Shown here: piece after piece, positions 44,695 through 56,768 of the stretch | How positions within the stretch are numbered: position 1 is the stretch's first letter | Layout of the letters: each line of letters begins with the position of its first letter | The notes under the pieces: generated by a model | Database searches by the model: none | What the model was told of the DNA's origin: nothing | Seen by the model: the letters and a program-made list of their open reading frames with translations, nothing else | Origin: Cladopsammia gracilis | Taxonomy: Eukaryota > Cnidaria > Anthozoa > Scleractinia > Dendrophylliidae | Assembly: GCA_022457155.1 (NCBI GenBank) | Contig: JAJGOT010000452.1 | Location: 645,551 to 709,550 of the forward strand | Length of the DNA: 64,000 nucleotides | Direction of reading: 5' to 3' | Position numbers and translations under genes: made by a program

Positions 44695-45088
44695 CTTTCA
44701 CAGCAGACTTCAGCAACAAGATGGTCAACCAACTCTTTGATCGACGACCGAGAAAATCTACGAAATCTTGTCGTATGCAAATGCACCAGAGGTGCTGTGA
44801 AGGAAAACGTACATGTTGAACGCCACGCATTTTTTAAGGTCTCATTTTCTGCACTGTAAAACAGATAAAGTAATAATAAAGTTATCTCCGATAATTACAA
44901 TTTGGGGGGACGGTAAAAAAATTAAGCAAATTGACACTGAAACTGAAGGAAAATCGAGTGGAAATCAAAATTTAGCACTATAAAAGAACCGTGTAACTTA
45001 CTCACGCATTGATATAAAGACTTAAATTTTTAAATAACGAAACTTCAATTCCTTGACACTAACCTGAATTGATTGCTTGTTCGTCCAT
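44695..45088 (-). CDS. Candidate small gene, first two exons (unrecognised)
   Basis: ATG at 45086-45088 opens a 25-nt coding piece (45064-45088, MDEQAINS) with donor GTTAGT. An acceptor GTGCAG at 44849-44854 leads into 44695-44848, in matching phase, ending at donor GTAAGC. The joined 59 residues (including ENETLKNAWRSTCTFSF and SSIKELVDHLVAEVCCE) look protein-like, but I recognise no family. A next exon could start at 44319 after TTTTTAG, where the frame would close within a few codons. A false model is quite possible. Confidence 0.3.
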
Positions 45089-47142
45089 ATTTTTTGAACA
45101 CGAGTAGATCTAGTGTCAAACTCCCGTGCATTGCCCATTTATACAATTCATGTTCGCACTTTGATCGATGATAACTCGCCAACCAAGCATTCAACAAACA
45201 CCACGAGTGTCCACAGGGTTAGTATTGTATGTAAACTCATCACATTCTTTCAATTTTCTCAATAGATACTTTTCTAAAGCATCGATCACTCGCCTGAAAA
45301 CCTGCCCAACAGCCCCCTCGAAACAAAATGGCGGCAATCATGTGTTCGATTCACATTTTCCGGAGCATGCGCAGTCAAAATGCCTATGTGCTATCTGTGA
45401 ATAGAAAAGTGAATAGAAACCCATGCCCCATGATGATTATTTTCAATGTCATATTACCAGTGAAGATTACAGTTAAGATTATTTGCATAATCAATAACAT
45501 GCATGACCGCACGTTTTCTATTCCACAGAGATCTAATATCATATAGCACACAGCTCTCTTCATTGCTGGATGTATTTTGCACAGCGAAGGGAAATCATGT
45601 GTTGTAAGAGACTGTGAAAATCAACAAATCCGCCAACTCTAAAATTACATGACATCATTCAAACTGACCAACCAGGTGTCGGCATTAAAATAACCACGTG
45701 CTATACCTCACGCAGTATGATACCGAACTAATAATAAATTAAACTAAATTATCACTGGAAGAGAGATCTGTATCTCTGTATCGGAGATCTGTTCTTCCTA
45801 GATTACTTTTTCTTGATTTGAAACGCTGCACTTTGACGCTGACATAGTTCAATTTATCTCCAAAATCCTTTGATTTATTGCTGGAAGATGAGACAAATTC
45901 GACACGCAATCAAGAACACTGCGAAATATTCATTTCCAGGGTACCACTGAGAAAACAATTGGCGCAGTAAAACATTTTCATAAATTAATTGTCCATTTTG
46001 TTGACTTTTGTAATATTGAACTGTTTTCGATTTGGCCTTTCATTGATGTAAAACATATAAGGTAGCTTGTCAGTAAAAAAAATCGTCTACATAGACGTTT
46101 AACATTAAAACTTGAATTTTTCTGTCATGGGTATAATACCAAATTTCATTAGTTGACCTAAAGTACCACCTCTTGAGAAAAGTTTGGTTTTCTTAGTAAG
46201 CATGATGTTTCGAAGTTATTGGCGAAAACCCAAAATAGGATCGGGAAGAAAATCGTCAGTTATTACCTTCAAATCTCTTTTATTCAGTTGTTTTAAAAAT
46301 AGATGTCCAAATTCCCCGACGTTATTTTGGAGGAAAATGCTACTCGCATCATGAAACTATCGGACGCTTCGTAGAGTGATATGGTGGCGCAGATAATTAG
46401 CGTTTCAGTAAGCATCGGTTATCATGTGTTCATAGGATTACATCGGATCACACTTTTGTCTATGGCCAAAAATATTATTTCATGTGTTCCTCCATTATAT
46501 AGCCTCTAAATTTCGGGTAGTTTATTTTAAAACGGAGTGCTCTAGGCGCATAACAAGGTTCAACTCACCCCATGAATGTAACTTCAAAGCCGTTTCCTTC
46601 TACTGTTGATCTACAAAGACTGTTACGCTATCTGTTAGCAGTTAGTCTCAGAGCAAGTAAAAAAGGCCAGAACCCTTGATCTTGAAAGCTAATTATAGCC
46701 AATAAGTTGATTTTTGTATACCACAGAGAGTAAAGCGGATTACAGTTGGCCAAATTTACTCTGATAAACAAAGAAACTGAATTGCTACACCATGGCAACG
46801 AGCATAATAAATATCACAACAGTACTTAATTATATTGTAAACTATTCAGTTTAACTAATACAAGTCGATTCTATGGCGAAGACTAATACATGAGAGTAAA
46901 AGAAAAGAAAAACATTGTTGAAATTAACGTCCAGTGATGTATAAATTTCGCTGAAACCGATTTTTTTTATCCTCTTCCTCTACTGCCTTCCCTTACGTTT
47001 TAAGAGTCATGCACTAAAAAGCCTAAATTATCCATTTTCCCCAGTGATATTAGACGCTATTCTTAATTGAAAACATTTTAATTGCCAATTAGATTCGACC
47101 CTATTCTAAGCAAACATTGCAATATCGTTGGTTTCAATGTCA
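45089..47142. other. Spacer upstream of the first acidic-protein gene
   Basis: No supported gene. Short frames at 45168-45546 lack a recognisable domain. Confidence 0.4.
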
Positions 47143-47151
47143 TATATATAA
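47143..47151 (+). promoter_or_regulatory. Likely TATA box of acidic-protein gene 1
   Basis: TATATATAA lies 92 bp before the ATG. The paralog has TATAAA at 56686-56691, 78 bp before its ATG, so a TATA element at similar distance is conserved. Confidence 0.45.
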
Positions 47152-47242
47152 CTGCTTTGACCGGGACATCAAACCCTTATATTTTTTATTCAAGAAAGTA
47201 AGACACCAACCGTGGAGAAGGCATCACCGAACTCGAACAAAA

Positions 47243-49731
47243 ATGGTTTCAAAGACGTTGCTTCTTATTTGTCTAATGGCGCTCCTGACATCGCTCTGGG
47301 GTTTTCCTTTACCAATTCATGATGGTGAGAACAACTTTATTTTGCCTTCTGTTTTAACTCCAAGTATTGGATTGATTTAAAATTGCGTTGGATTGCGTTG
47401 GTATCATCGATCTTTCTAAAGTACTTCAGATGATGGTGCCCTTTAAAAAAGCCACTTTGAATGATTGAGTCGGGATTGAGTGAACCAACGTTTATTTTCT
47501 TTAATAGCTTTCTGCGTAGTTCTAGAAACATTGATTTTGTCATTTGCTCAATTCTAAAATTAACAGTTTGCATGTCTAATACAACATACGATAAAGCGCT
47601 CCTAAGAGTATAATTGATAGCACGTTTCTTGTTCAAGTCATTTGTGACACAAATTATTTCTGATCGCCTTTCTGTCCTCCAAGCGTTCAATCGATAAATT
47701 CCAGCGTACACAAATTACGGTTTACATGTACGTTTTTTTAATTCAACCAAAAGATGACGGAGGGGATAAACACCCAACCAAAGACGAGTCGTTGGACGTT
47801 GAAAATACCGTGCGAGGTGATCCTGGTACAACCGACAGAAATGACGACAAAAATGAAAATGTCGAAGACCCGATAACAGAAGGCGATGGTAAGAGATTTA
47901 GATGTTTTTATTTACCTCTACGATATTTAAAGCAAGCAAGAATATTTCGTTCATTAAAAAGTAGATTTAGGTTATTCAGTTCTAATTGCCCTGTCACACT
48001 ATTGCGTATCCATACTAGCGTATGCCAGCGTATGAAAAATGTCACTCATACGCTGGTATACGCTGACATACGCTAGGGGTACGTTAGGCATAGGTTGTAT
48101 ACGTTTCAAGCACGGTCGCATACGGTGGCATACGCTGGCATACGGCGAGGCAGAAAACATTTTTTAAGCATGCATACGGCTTAAAAACTTTGTGCGTATT
48201 CGGACGTATGGTTTATACGCTAAGCATACGCTAGGCATACGCTGAATACGCGAGAGTTATGCTAGAGGTACGTTACCCATACGTCAAGTACGCTGGTCAA
48301 ACGCTGTATTTTCAAGAGCATTTTGTGCGTATGAAAATTGTTTTATGAATTTTCATACGCAACTCATACGTTTCTCTCATACGCAATAGATAGTGTGACA
48401 GGGCCTTAAAGAATCTGACCCACCCAGTTTGCATTGCGCGCCTACGTTGGTTCATCCGCCATTTTCAGGGCCCCCGAAAGTCCATACTGTATTGTAGATG
48501 AGAAATTTACTCGTGCAAGAGGTGATATGCATGCCCAAATATGGAATAGAGCCGTATCATAACAATAATAGAAGCGCGCAATGCAAACTGGGTGGGTCAG
48601 ACTCTTAAACGTTTAATATCTCAGTCCTTGGTTGTGGCATAAACAAACGCGTTTGATTGACATATTAAACTGAACATTTTTACTCGGCGACAGCTAACAG
48701 ATTCACGCCCAATAACGCTTTAGCGGCTTGAAATTGCGGAAGCCGGGTGGAGACGACATCTAAACTTATCGAACCTAATTATTTATAAGTTGTTTGAAAA
48801 CGCCAAGTCAAGCTAATACTCATGATTTATGAGTTTCTATGCGGTGCCTTGTCGACAATTTCTCAGTCATTTTTCGTGATATGCGATCCTATCGCTTAAT
48901 TAGTAGGGAATGAAATTAGGTATCGTGTCACATACTCCGTCACTTTGTGATAGGTCAGTGAAAATTTGGTGGTGCTATTTACCCCGTTTAATGTTCTACC
49001 CATTAAATTAATATTTAACAGAAAATGGCAAACAGAATGAAGAGGAAAGTGATGAAAAAGAAGGTTCATTCCAGAAAAAAGATTCTGACACGAAAACACA
49101 CAAATGGGTAGATGATAAGGACAGTAAGGACGAAACTGCAATCGATGACAAAAGAGAAGTCAAAGCAAAGAATGATGAGAACGACGTTGGAAATAAGAAT
49201 AAAGGGCAGCAAGGTTATGAAAAAGGTAATGAAGATGGCAGTGATGATAAAGCTGGTCAAAACAAAAAAGACGATGGAGAAAAAGGAGTCGAAGGCGATC
49301 ACTATGCTGACAAAGATGATGATGATAGTGGCATCGACAGTGGTGACGACAGTGGTGATGACAGTGGTGATGACAGTGGTGATGACAGTGGTGACGACAG
49401 TGGTGATGACAGTGGTGATGACAGTGGTGATGATAATGGTGATGACAGTGGTGATGACAGTGGTGACAACAGCAATGATGACAGCAGTGATGACAGTGGT
49501 GATAACAGCGGTGATGATAACGGTGATGACAATGGTGATGACAGCGGTGATGACAGTCGCGATAAGAGTGGTAATGACAATGATGATCAAAATCATGGTG
49601 ACAAAAAAGATAAAGACGACGACGATGATGATAACGAAGATGATGACGATGATGAGAATAAGTATGAGGATGATGACGATGATGACGATGATGACGATGA
49701 CGAAGACGATAACGATGACGATGATGATGAC

Positions 49732-49776
<45 letters not shown>

Positions 49777-50025
49777 AATGATGACGACGACGATGATGAT
49801 GATGACGATGACGATAATGACGACGACGATGATGACGATGGTGATGGTGATGATGATGATCGTGATGACTATCAGTACAACAGCAACAAAGAGAAAAATG
49901 CCGAAGACGCAGAAAGTGCTGCAGTGGATAATTTTTTTATGTCTGGTGGGCTTTCATCAAGTGGAGGAGTTGCTTGTATCTTTGTATCTACCATAACTTG
50001 CTTAATTCTTAGCATAATTTATTAG
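47243..50025 (+). CDS. Secreted Asp/Ser/Gly-repeat acidic protein 1, with GPI-like tail
   Basis: The exons are 47243-47324, 47754-47888 and 49022-50025. Phases agree (82 + 135 + 1004 = 1221 nt) and give 406 residues. Exon 1 is a signal peptide (MVSKTLLLICLMALLTSLWG) plus FPLPIHD. Exon 2 is acidic (GDKHPTKDESLDVENT). Exon 3 begins with a Lys/Asp/Glu-rich stretch, has about 20 DDSG-type tetrads (49320-49560), then a nearly pure Asp tract, and ends NFFMSGGLSSSGG plus VACIFVSTITCLILSIIY, a likely GPI-attachment signal. Exon 3 has no useful ATG, so it is visible only through splicing. The composition resembles dentin-phosphoprotein-like and coral secreted acidic proteins thought to bind Ca2+; that role is inferred. 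It is paralogous to the gene at 56769-62186. Confidence 0.85.
47988..48404. mobile_element. MITE in intron 2 of acidic-protein gene 1, rich in catacgc
   Basis: The ends gccctgtcacacta and tagtgtgacagggc are inverted repeats. The interior is packed with catacgc and gcgtatg words in both orientations (at least a dozen), giving many possible foldings. Confidence 0.8.
48406..48608. mobile_element. Second MITE, adjoining the first
   Basis: The arms ttaaagaatctgaccc...gcattgcgcg and complement (about 35 bp) enclose 130 bp. Only one base separates it from the preceding MITE. Confidence 0.8.
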
Positions 50026-50376
50026 TTCACAAAATTATTCTACTCAGCCAACCTAATGCTTGCAATGCACTTATCACACTCAAGTAATTTAAGGTCGTGG
50101 GGGACAGGTTCCGCTCATCAGTTTGCATTTATGAAAAGAGTATACACGAAGTTGCGACGGCTTGTACCGAAAATGCGCGAAATATTCACGAAATATTCGC
50201 TTTGTTACTAATTTCATCGGTTAAAAACCCACTCATATTTACTTCAATAATCACATACTATAATTAGTCCAAACAAAGCGAAAGATGACCAAAATTCACA
50301 GAAAATTTCAACGGATTACACCGATAAAGTCAACACTGAATAAAACCTTTGACCTGAAGGATTTATTGGGTATGTA
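50026..50376. other. 3' flank of acidic-protein gene 1
   Basis: This should contain the 3' UTR. The first AATAAA is at about 50338 (gaataaaacc). Confidence 0.4.
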
Positions 50377-50679
50377 TACAGCTGTTTGATTAAACGTTGT
50401 CATTGATCGGTCTCATCCCTACGCGACCAGACCGAAAAGGATTATGGGGAGAAATCAATTCACATTCAATAACTGCACATTATCAAAATACGGAACGTCC
50501 TTATCGAAGCGACTCTGGTTGTCTTTGCGTAACACGCGAAGACAAACATGAGTTTTGTTCTCCGTTGTAAACGCGATATAGAATAATTAATCATGCATTT
50601 TAATTCACCCATACTCCCTTTCGGTCTGGTCGCGTAGGGGTAAGACCGATCAGTGACAAAGTTTAATCAAACAGCTGTA
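50377..50679. mobile_element. MITE-like element, 70-bp arms
   Basis: The arm tacagctgtttgattaaac...gatcggtctc...ctacgcgaccagaccg is matched by its complement at 50612-50679 around 160 bp of other sequence. Confidence 0.8.
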
Positions 50680-51343
50680 ATCATCTATTCAATCAGCTAA
50701 CTGACCGCGACATTTTCACGGGCAAATTTCCGCCAGAGTTATCTACTCGCTTCCGATTGGTCTAAACAATGAAATTGAATGGGTTACGTCATAGCTTTCA
50801 CATGCGCCGAACCTTGAAACCCTCCCTTTAAGGACGGTAATTTTTTAATGTACAATTACACAAGCTACGTAGGCTGCATGCATCATTTCGGATAATTCTT
50901 ACCGCATTACTGGCAATTTCTTTTTTGGCTCAACAACATTTTGGATTTTACTTACAAAGCCTAATAGGTCCGTAACAGCATTGGGCAAATAAGAGTTGAT
51001 TTGTAACAGCGATTAATGCTATATAACATAACAAAAGTTTTCCTCAAATGTTAAGTACATACCTCGCATACCTCGTAAGTAGTTGAGAAGCAAATAACTA
51101 GAGCGTAAGATACTGTTTTTATCGTCTTTTTGATTAAAGATGAAAAAAGAAACCGATATGCTGTAGTCTTAGCCCTATTGCTATAAAAATTCAGTTACAT
51201 ATTATATACTGGTCTCGCGGTTGTTTAAAAGAGAATGACGCTCAACTAAACTGCAGGAATCCTATAACACACCAACTTCGTTCAGCACAACTTAATCTTG
51301 ATTAATATTGAAACCCAGTACCTTTATCTCTTTGCAGATAAAC

Positions 51344-51533
51344 AAGTTTTTCTAACAGGATGTTTTATCTTAATTTCTAAACATCCTGTTAAACAAGTTT
51401 TTCTAACAGGATGTTTTATCTTAATTTCTATATAACAGGATGTTTAGAAATTAAGTTAGAAATTAAGTTAGAAATTAAGTTAGCAAAACTTGTTTTTCTA
51501 ACAGGATGTTTTATCTTAATTTCAAAACAAAAA
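51344..51533. repeat. Cluster of direct and inverted 30-bp repeats
   Basis: The phrase tttttctaacaggatgtttt with atcttaatttc occurs three times direct and in part inverted (aacaggatgtttagaaattaag), with a small tandem of aaattaagttag inside. Confidence 0.8.
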
Positions 51534-51701
51534 AATAGAAAACATTGAAGATGTAATGAAGGTTTAATTTAAAATTAGAGTTGTAGTTAAAGGGAACCTC
51601 CATTGTTATAAGAAATTGATGTTAAATTGTTGGAAAAGAAGCGTAAATTTAAATTTTTGAAAAGACGAGTGCAAAAATAATTTTAGTGTACAAAAAATGA
51701 A

Positions 51702-51870
51702 TATACCTATTTCAATAAAGGTTGCTTTGGTCATTGGTAATTGGGCATTGGGAAGCTATTGTTTGGCGGTCACTCAAGCGAAACATTGCATTGTGTTCCG
51801 TATGCCAAATGCCAATTCTCAATTACCAATGACCAACTGCCAAAGCAACCTTTATTGAATTAGGTGTATA
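51702..51870. mobile_element. MITE-like inverted repeat
   Basis: The arms ttcaataaaggttgctttgg and complement continue into tcattggtaattg and its complement, with an 80-bp centre. Confidence 0.75.
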
Positions 51871-53138
51871 AATATCGCCTATTTTCGCTTTTGAATTTCC
51901 CGTGCGCCACCATTTTGAATATTTATGACGTCATATGTTGCCTAATTGTTGCAAACAAAAGAGCGTCGATTCTTAACAATAGCGGCAACCATATGGCGAC
52001 ATATGGCGGCGAAAATAGGCGATATTCATATCAATTATTTTGCACACTGAAAAGATATTTCCAATTGTTATTAAAATAACCGAAAGTTCGACTTAATTTC
52101 CAACAATTTTACGCCAATTTGTTATGACAATGGAGGTTCCTTTTGAGAATTAGTAGATAAACACCCACTTGCCCACTATAAACCTTGCGTTCTCATCGGT
52201 ATCGACTGTTTGTCGGTGTTTCAGAAATAATTTTTGGTCTTCTATCCCTTCTTTAAATCTCTTACTATTTCATCAAAATTTATGCGCTCTTACAACTAGG
52301 CTGGATCCCAGTAGAAAAATTCGAAGCCCAAACGCACATACCTTTTTCCCCTCTCAGGCAAAAGCAAAATTTTTTTGACCCTTTTTACCATTAAGTGGGA
52401 GTATTATACATTAAAAGTAGTGTAGTTTTATCAGTTTGCATAGGTATAGCAAAACAAATACCGAGGCTATTATTTTCTCCGTAAATTATAGCAATCCATT
52501 GTTATTATCACACAAAGAGGGCTTGAAATAATAAGCTAACATCAGTATTAAAAGGGTGTATCGCAAATTGAGTTTGTGTCTTGGTTATATTCACCATCAC
52601 GGAACGAGCACTTCTAGTTACAAAGTGAACAAAGGGTATTTATAGAGGTGTTTTTAATTGTTATTGTCTTTCTTTTCTCTTTTCTTACATTACACAATTC
52701 AAATCGTTGTGTTCTGCAGTAAAATTTGGCGCTCAAGTGAGATAACACTGAAATCTTTCTTTCAGGCACTTTTTAATCATCAATTTTTCCTGTTTCATTC
52801 ATATCATTAAATTTTTATGACGACATAATACTATAATTCGGCAATATGACCAAATTGAGGTATAAAGAAAGATTAACTGCCCCCAATGTGTCCTTTATCT
52901 CCCGAAATTAAAAGAAACATGGTGCTTTAAAATGTGACAGCGAACATGCATTGATTATTTCAGATCCTTTAATTAATTTATTGTAAGGGTCTCAATCCGT
53001 CATTGTCCGCAATTGCAAATTCTTCTTACTGGTGTACTTACATTTCTTAAAAAGCTATAAGGAGAAGTTTAAATATTAAGGCATTTTAAGTTTGATGTAT
53101 AACAGTCTCATGATCTGTATAATTGATTATACATTAAT
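51871..53138. other. Spacer with no recognised gene
   Basis: AT-rich sequence with short frames only; 51950-52025 contains two copies of atatggcg-like words. Confidence 0.4.
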
Positions 53139-53425
53139 GTTAAGCCTGGTTTTCATATCTCGGGAAAATCCCAGACGATCGAGGATTTCGCTGTTTCCCG
53201 ACTGCCCCAGATTTTGGCCGACTTATGAAAACACTCAATCGTAGACATCTCCGATCATCTGGCATGGTCGGGGACAAATCGGGAAAATCGGGATCGTTTC
53301 TATTTTCCCGGCGCGTCCCAGATTTCTGCAATGATCGGCGATTTTCCCTAAATATCGGCAAAATCTGGGACGATTGCGAACAGCAAAATCCCCGATCGTC
53401 TGGGATTTTCACGACCAGGCTTAAC
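53139..53425. mobile_element. MITE with long imperfect arms
   Basis: The ends gttaagcctgg and ccaggcttaac are exact complements. Inside, gggaaaatcccagacgatcg pairs with cgatcgtctgggattttc, and further (g)ggaaaatcgg blocks repeat in both orientations. Confidence 0.8.
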
Positions 53426-54866
53426 AAGGACTGAAATATGATGCTGGTCATTATTGCAACTGAAGAGTCTGAAGTCAACTGAAAATATTTGGGTTCGCTT
53501 GCATTTGATGAAACTATTTAAAAATCATGGTAGTCAATTTTAAACTATTGTATGAACAGTGGTAAGGAATACCTTCGAATTGAGAACATTCCTTTTTAAT
53601 ACTCCTGATACCTTGCTGTTACATTTATGTTCCTTGGTTTACACTTTTTGCTGCCACTATTAAATGGCGATACCATTTCAATCGTGGTGAACTGAAACTA
53701 GCAATTTCGATTCCATGTCTCTTCATATTTCATAATCGTGATGTATTTCAAAACATCAAAAATGCAATCATAAAGTACATGTGGCCTTTAATTTGAATTG
53801 TTCACTAATACACGAGGCTGGATGTCGTCTGTCTTCAGATTTGTTTATCGTCCCGTCTGACCCAGAACTTATCCCGTGTTAGAAGAGTATCTAAGAAACA
53901 GGAAAAAAACATATCTTAGAAACGAGGGATATGGGACTTTCTTAGTTTATATTTTAATTTACACTATATCAATCACTGGAAGTTAAGTGTTCCTTGTATT
54001 AGCATTCTGTCAGCATATATTTAATTCGTTAAGTGTATCTTTGGTTATCTTTACCGAATTAATTCCCAGTAATTGACAATAAAACAATACGAGCATCATA
54101 AATGAAATACATCACGATGAACCACATTTTAGTGTCATCGTAAAACACTCGGATTTACTTTCGTGATGACTAATTCAAGTCTTCTCTTCGGAAATTAAAA
54201 ATATTGGAAATACTAGATTGCATTATCATGGCCACTTTTTTGTGTACCTAGCAACAAATTTGTGCATTAAAAAGAAACAAAATCTTGTCTAAAAATACCA
54301 CGTCGAGAAACATAAATAGCGTTTCAGGAATAAAAATATGATAAACATTTCTTCATTTCTGGGAAAAGTATCGAAGAGTAAAAAATGATTGACTCAGAGT
54401 AAAATATATTCCGTGGTTAAAACTAGTTTTTGTTGGCATTTCTTAAACTTTGATCGCCATACTGAATTACCGATTATATGTAGAAAATTATTTCCTCCGG
54501 GGATGAAAATAAAGGTTAACTTGAAGCTTTCTCTGCTATCACAGGATTCTCATCAGCAATTGATATTCCACTGTTTCGTCGTAACGTTTTCCTTTCGAAT
54601 TAAGTACACCTAGAATGGATTTTGAGACCGCTAAAAGGTCCTTTTCCCCGTTTCTGTCGGCTTTGGTTGTCTTCTATAGGCCTCACGCTTCAATGCCAAT
54701 GGTTCCTTTAACTGATCCAGGAATGGTGTTTTTATTCAACTGAAGAAAGTGGCCCTCTCATCCAGATGTTTTTGGAAATGCAGGCGTCGGCTGCTTGCGG
54801 TACACAGCAAGTCTCTTGCCCAAGTCTCTAGCTGTTTCTTCGATACATTTTAATTATCCATAACTT
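53426..54866. other. Spacer with no recognised gene
   Basis: AT-rich sequence with no recognisable coding or RNA feature. Confidence 0.4.
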
Positions 54867-55297
54867 TAGGGTGGGGGGGAGTTCTCAACAAAGTTTTGCA
54901 CGGGGATGCTCCGCCCCAAGGTCCAAACTCTTTCCCTTTCATATACCGTTTTTGGCAGAAAAGGTACCCCTTTCATATACCTTTCATTGAAAATGGTACC
55001 CCTTTCATATACCTTTCATTGACAATGGTTCCCCTTTCATATCGCCTTTACGTGCATCTGTTTGATACAGCTTGAAAGGCCCTTTTTATAATACTTAAAT
55101 GACAGTTTTCTTACCCTTTTTAATACATCAACTCGTGTTTCCCTACCCTTTCCTATACTTCGTGAAATCCCTACCCTTTCATATTCTCCAACTCGTGAAA
55201 TCCTTACCCTTTCATATACCTCCAGCCTCAAAAAGGTGTCCCTTTCTGGCGGAGCATCCCCGTATAGCACATTATAGGGTGTACCCCCCCGGGTACA
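54867..55297. mobile_element. G-run-ended element with internal ccctttcatatacc repeats
   Basis: It opens agggtgggggggag and closes with accccccc. Next come cggggatgctccgcc (left) and its complement ggcggagcatccccg (right), a clear inverted pair. Inside, ccctttcatatacc recurs six or more times in imperfect tandem. Confidence 0.7.
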
Positions 55298-56685
55298 TAA
55301 CATTATCAACTTGAAGTTTATACAAACAGATCCAATATATTTTGACATGCTTGACTGGATAAAATATGCATAGATTGTCACGAAACCCCGCGATACATTT
55401 CCCTTTCACAAACCGGTCAGCTCGGCCCAGTTTTTTCAGTGCACCGACAAGTGTGAACAGTGTAATTTGGTTTAAAAAATAGTAGTAGATAAAAGTAGAT
55501 AAAATACTTTTTTATTCCGTGCTATATGTCATCTTGACATGCACTGTTTTTGATGTATTAAAACGACGTTTAAATGTTCGGTTTTACAAGATTGGACTCG
55601 GTTTAGACCGCAGTCTTGTTGAATCCCGTAAAAATTTTTTAAAAAAAATCAGTGCGCAGTATTTAATGAAATCAGATATGACTGTTGTCGATTTCACCTA
55701 TTCAGTATAACAGTAGGCTTGTATTTTGTATACTACAATCTTTGACCTTGATGAAAACAGAGGTATGTCAATTAAAAACGGTTTTGCGTAAAAATCTAAT
55801 TTTTCCATTTTTCATAGCTTGATTGTTTGAAATGCAGTTATGCGGCTTTTACAAAAAAATGACTTTCCATTAAAACTATTCTCAATTTCAATAAATGTGT
55901 AAAAACACCAATAATTTATTGGTATTATGTCTCAGTGGAGGAAAACGCTAGAAATAATAAAGTATCGTGTTTTGTTTTGGAAAGTTTACCCAGCAACGTA
56001 ACCTTTACTAAAAGAAATCCACTCTCCTTAAAAAAGAGAATAGTCATTTATTATTTGTTTTAAATTTAGATTATCCCTAAATTAACGTTACATTGTTTTA
56101 AGGATAAAGATATGAATTTGTTCATTTCTGAATTACACATGGAAGAGTAAGAACTGACAAAAATATTCTTTTTCGAAAAACTAGCTGTTGTTGACATTTC
56201 TGACCATAAAAGCAAATTTAATTTAATTAGCGATGTTTTGCGATTAAAATGTGCATCGATAAACAAAAACAATAATCTTAGTAACAACAATCACCATGGC
56301 TGCGAGCACCAAAATATTTCCCTAATGTATCGCATATTGCCAAGCTGATATATTACTAGTTTCATCAGAAACATAGACAGCGCTTGTATATAAATGTAAT
56401 AAAGAAGATTTCAACTTAAAACTTCTGATAATTATGCACAAGTATAACAATGCCACTCTTGTCCACGTTATCCAAGAATTTAAAGTGATCTGTAATGCTA
56501 AAACTCTTCCCCCCGTTTGAATTGGACTTTGGAAACGTTTCTAAAATGGTAGCGATTATGCTCAAAATATCTCTGCATTAAAACGTATCGCAAAGTGTTC
56601 TTTTGTGTTTAACAATGAAAATGTCCAAAAGCCAGTATCTGGGGTCGAAGTGTATCATAATTGTTTTGCAGCCACACTGAAAACA
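55298..56685. other. Spacer upstream of acidic-protein gene 2
   Basis: No supported gene; AT-rich sequence with short frames. Confidence 0.4.
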
Positions 56686-56691
56686 TATAAA
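56686..56691 (+). promoter_or_regulatory. Likely TATA box of acidic-protein gene 2
   Basis: TATAAA lies 78 bp before the ATG. A second A-rich candidate (cataaaaag) follows at about 56713. Confidence 0.4.
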
Positions 56692-56768
56692 TTGCGAAGT
56701 AGAAGAAGGGCGCACCATAAAAAGCCTAGATAGCATCGCAGAGGTAGTCTTCACTGCACTCACAAGAA

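Noticed and set aside
49066..49996. Open frames on both strands over the acidic repeat of gene 1
   Set aside because: They are shadows of the spliced exon 49022-50025, whose own frame lacks an ATG.
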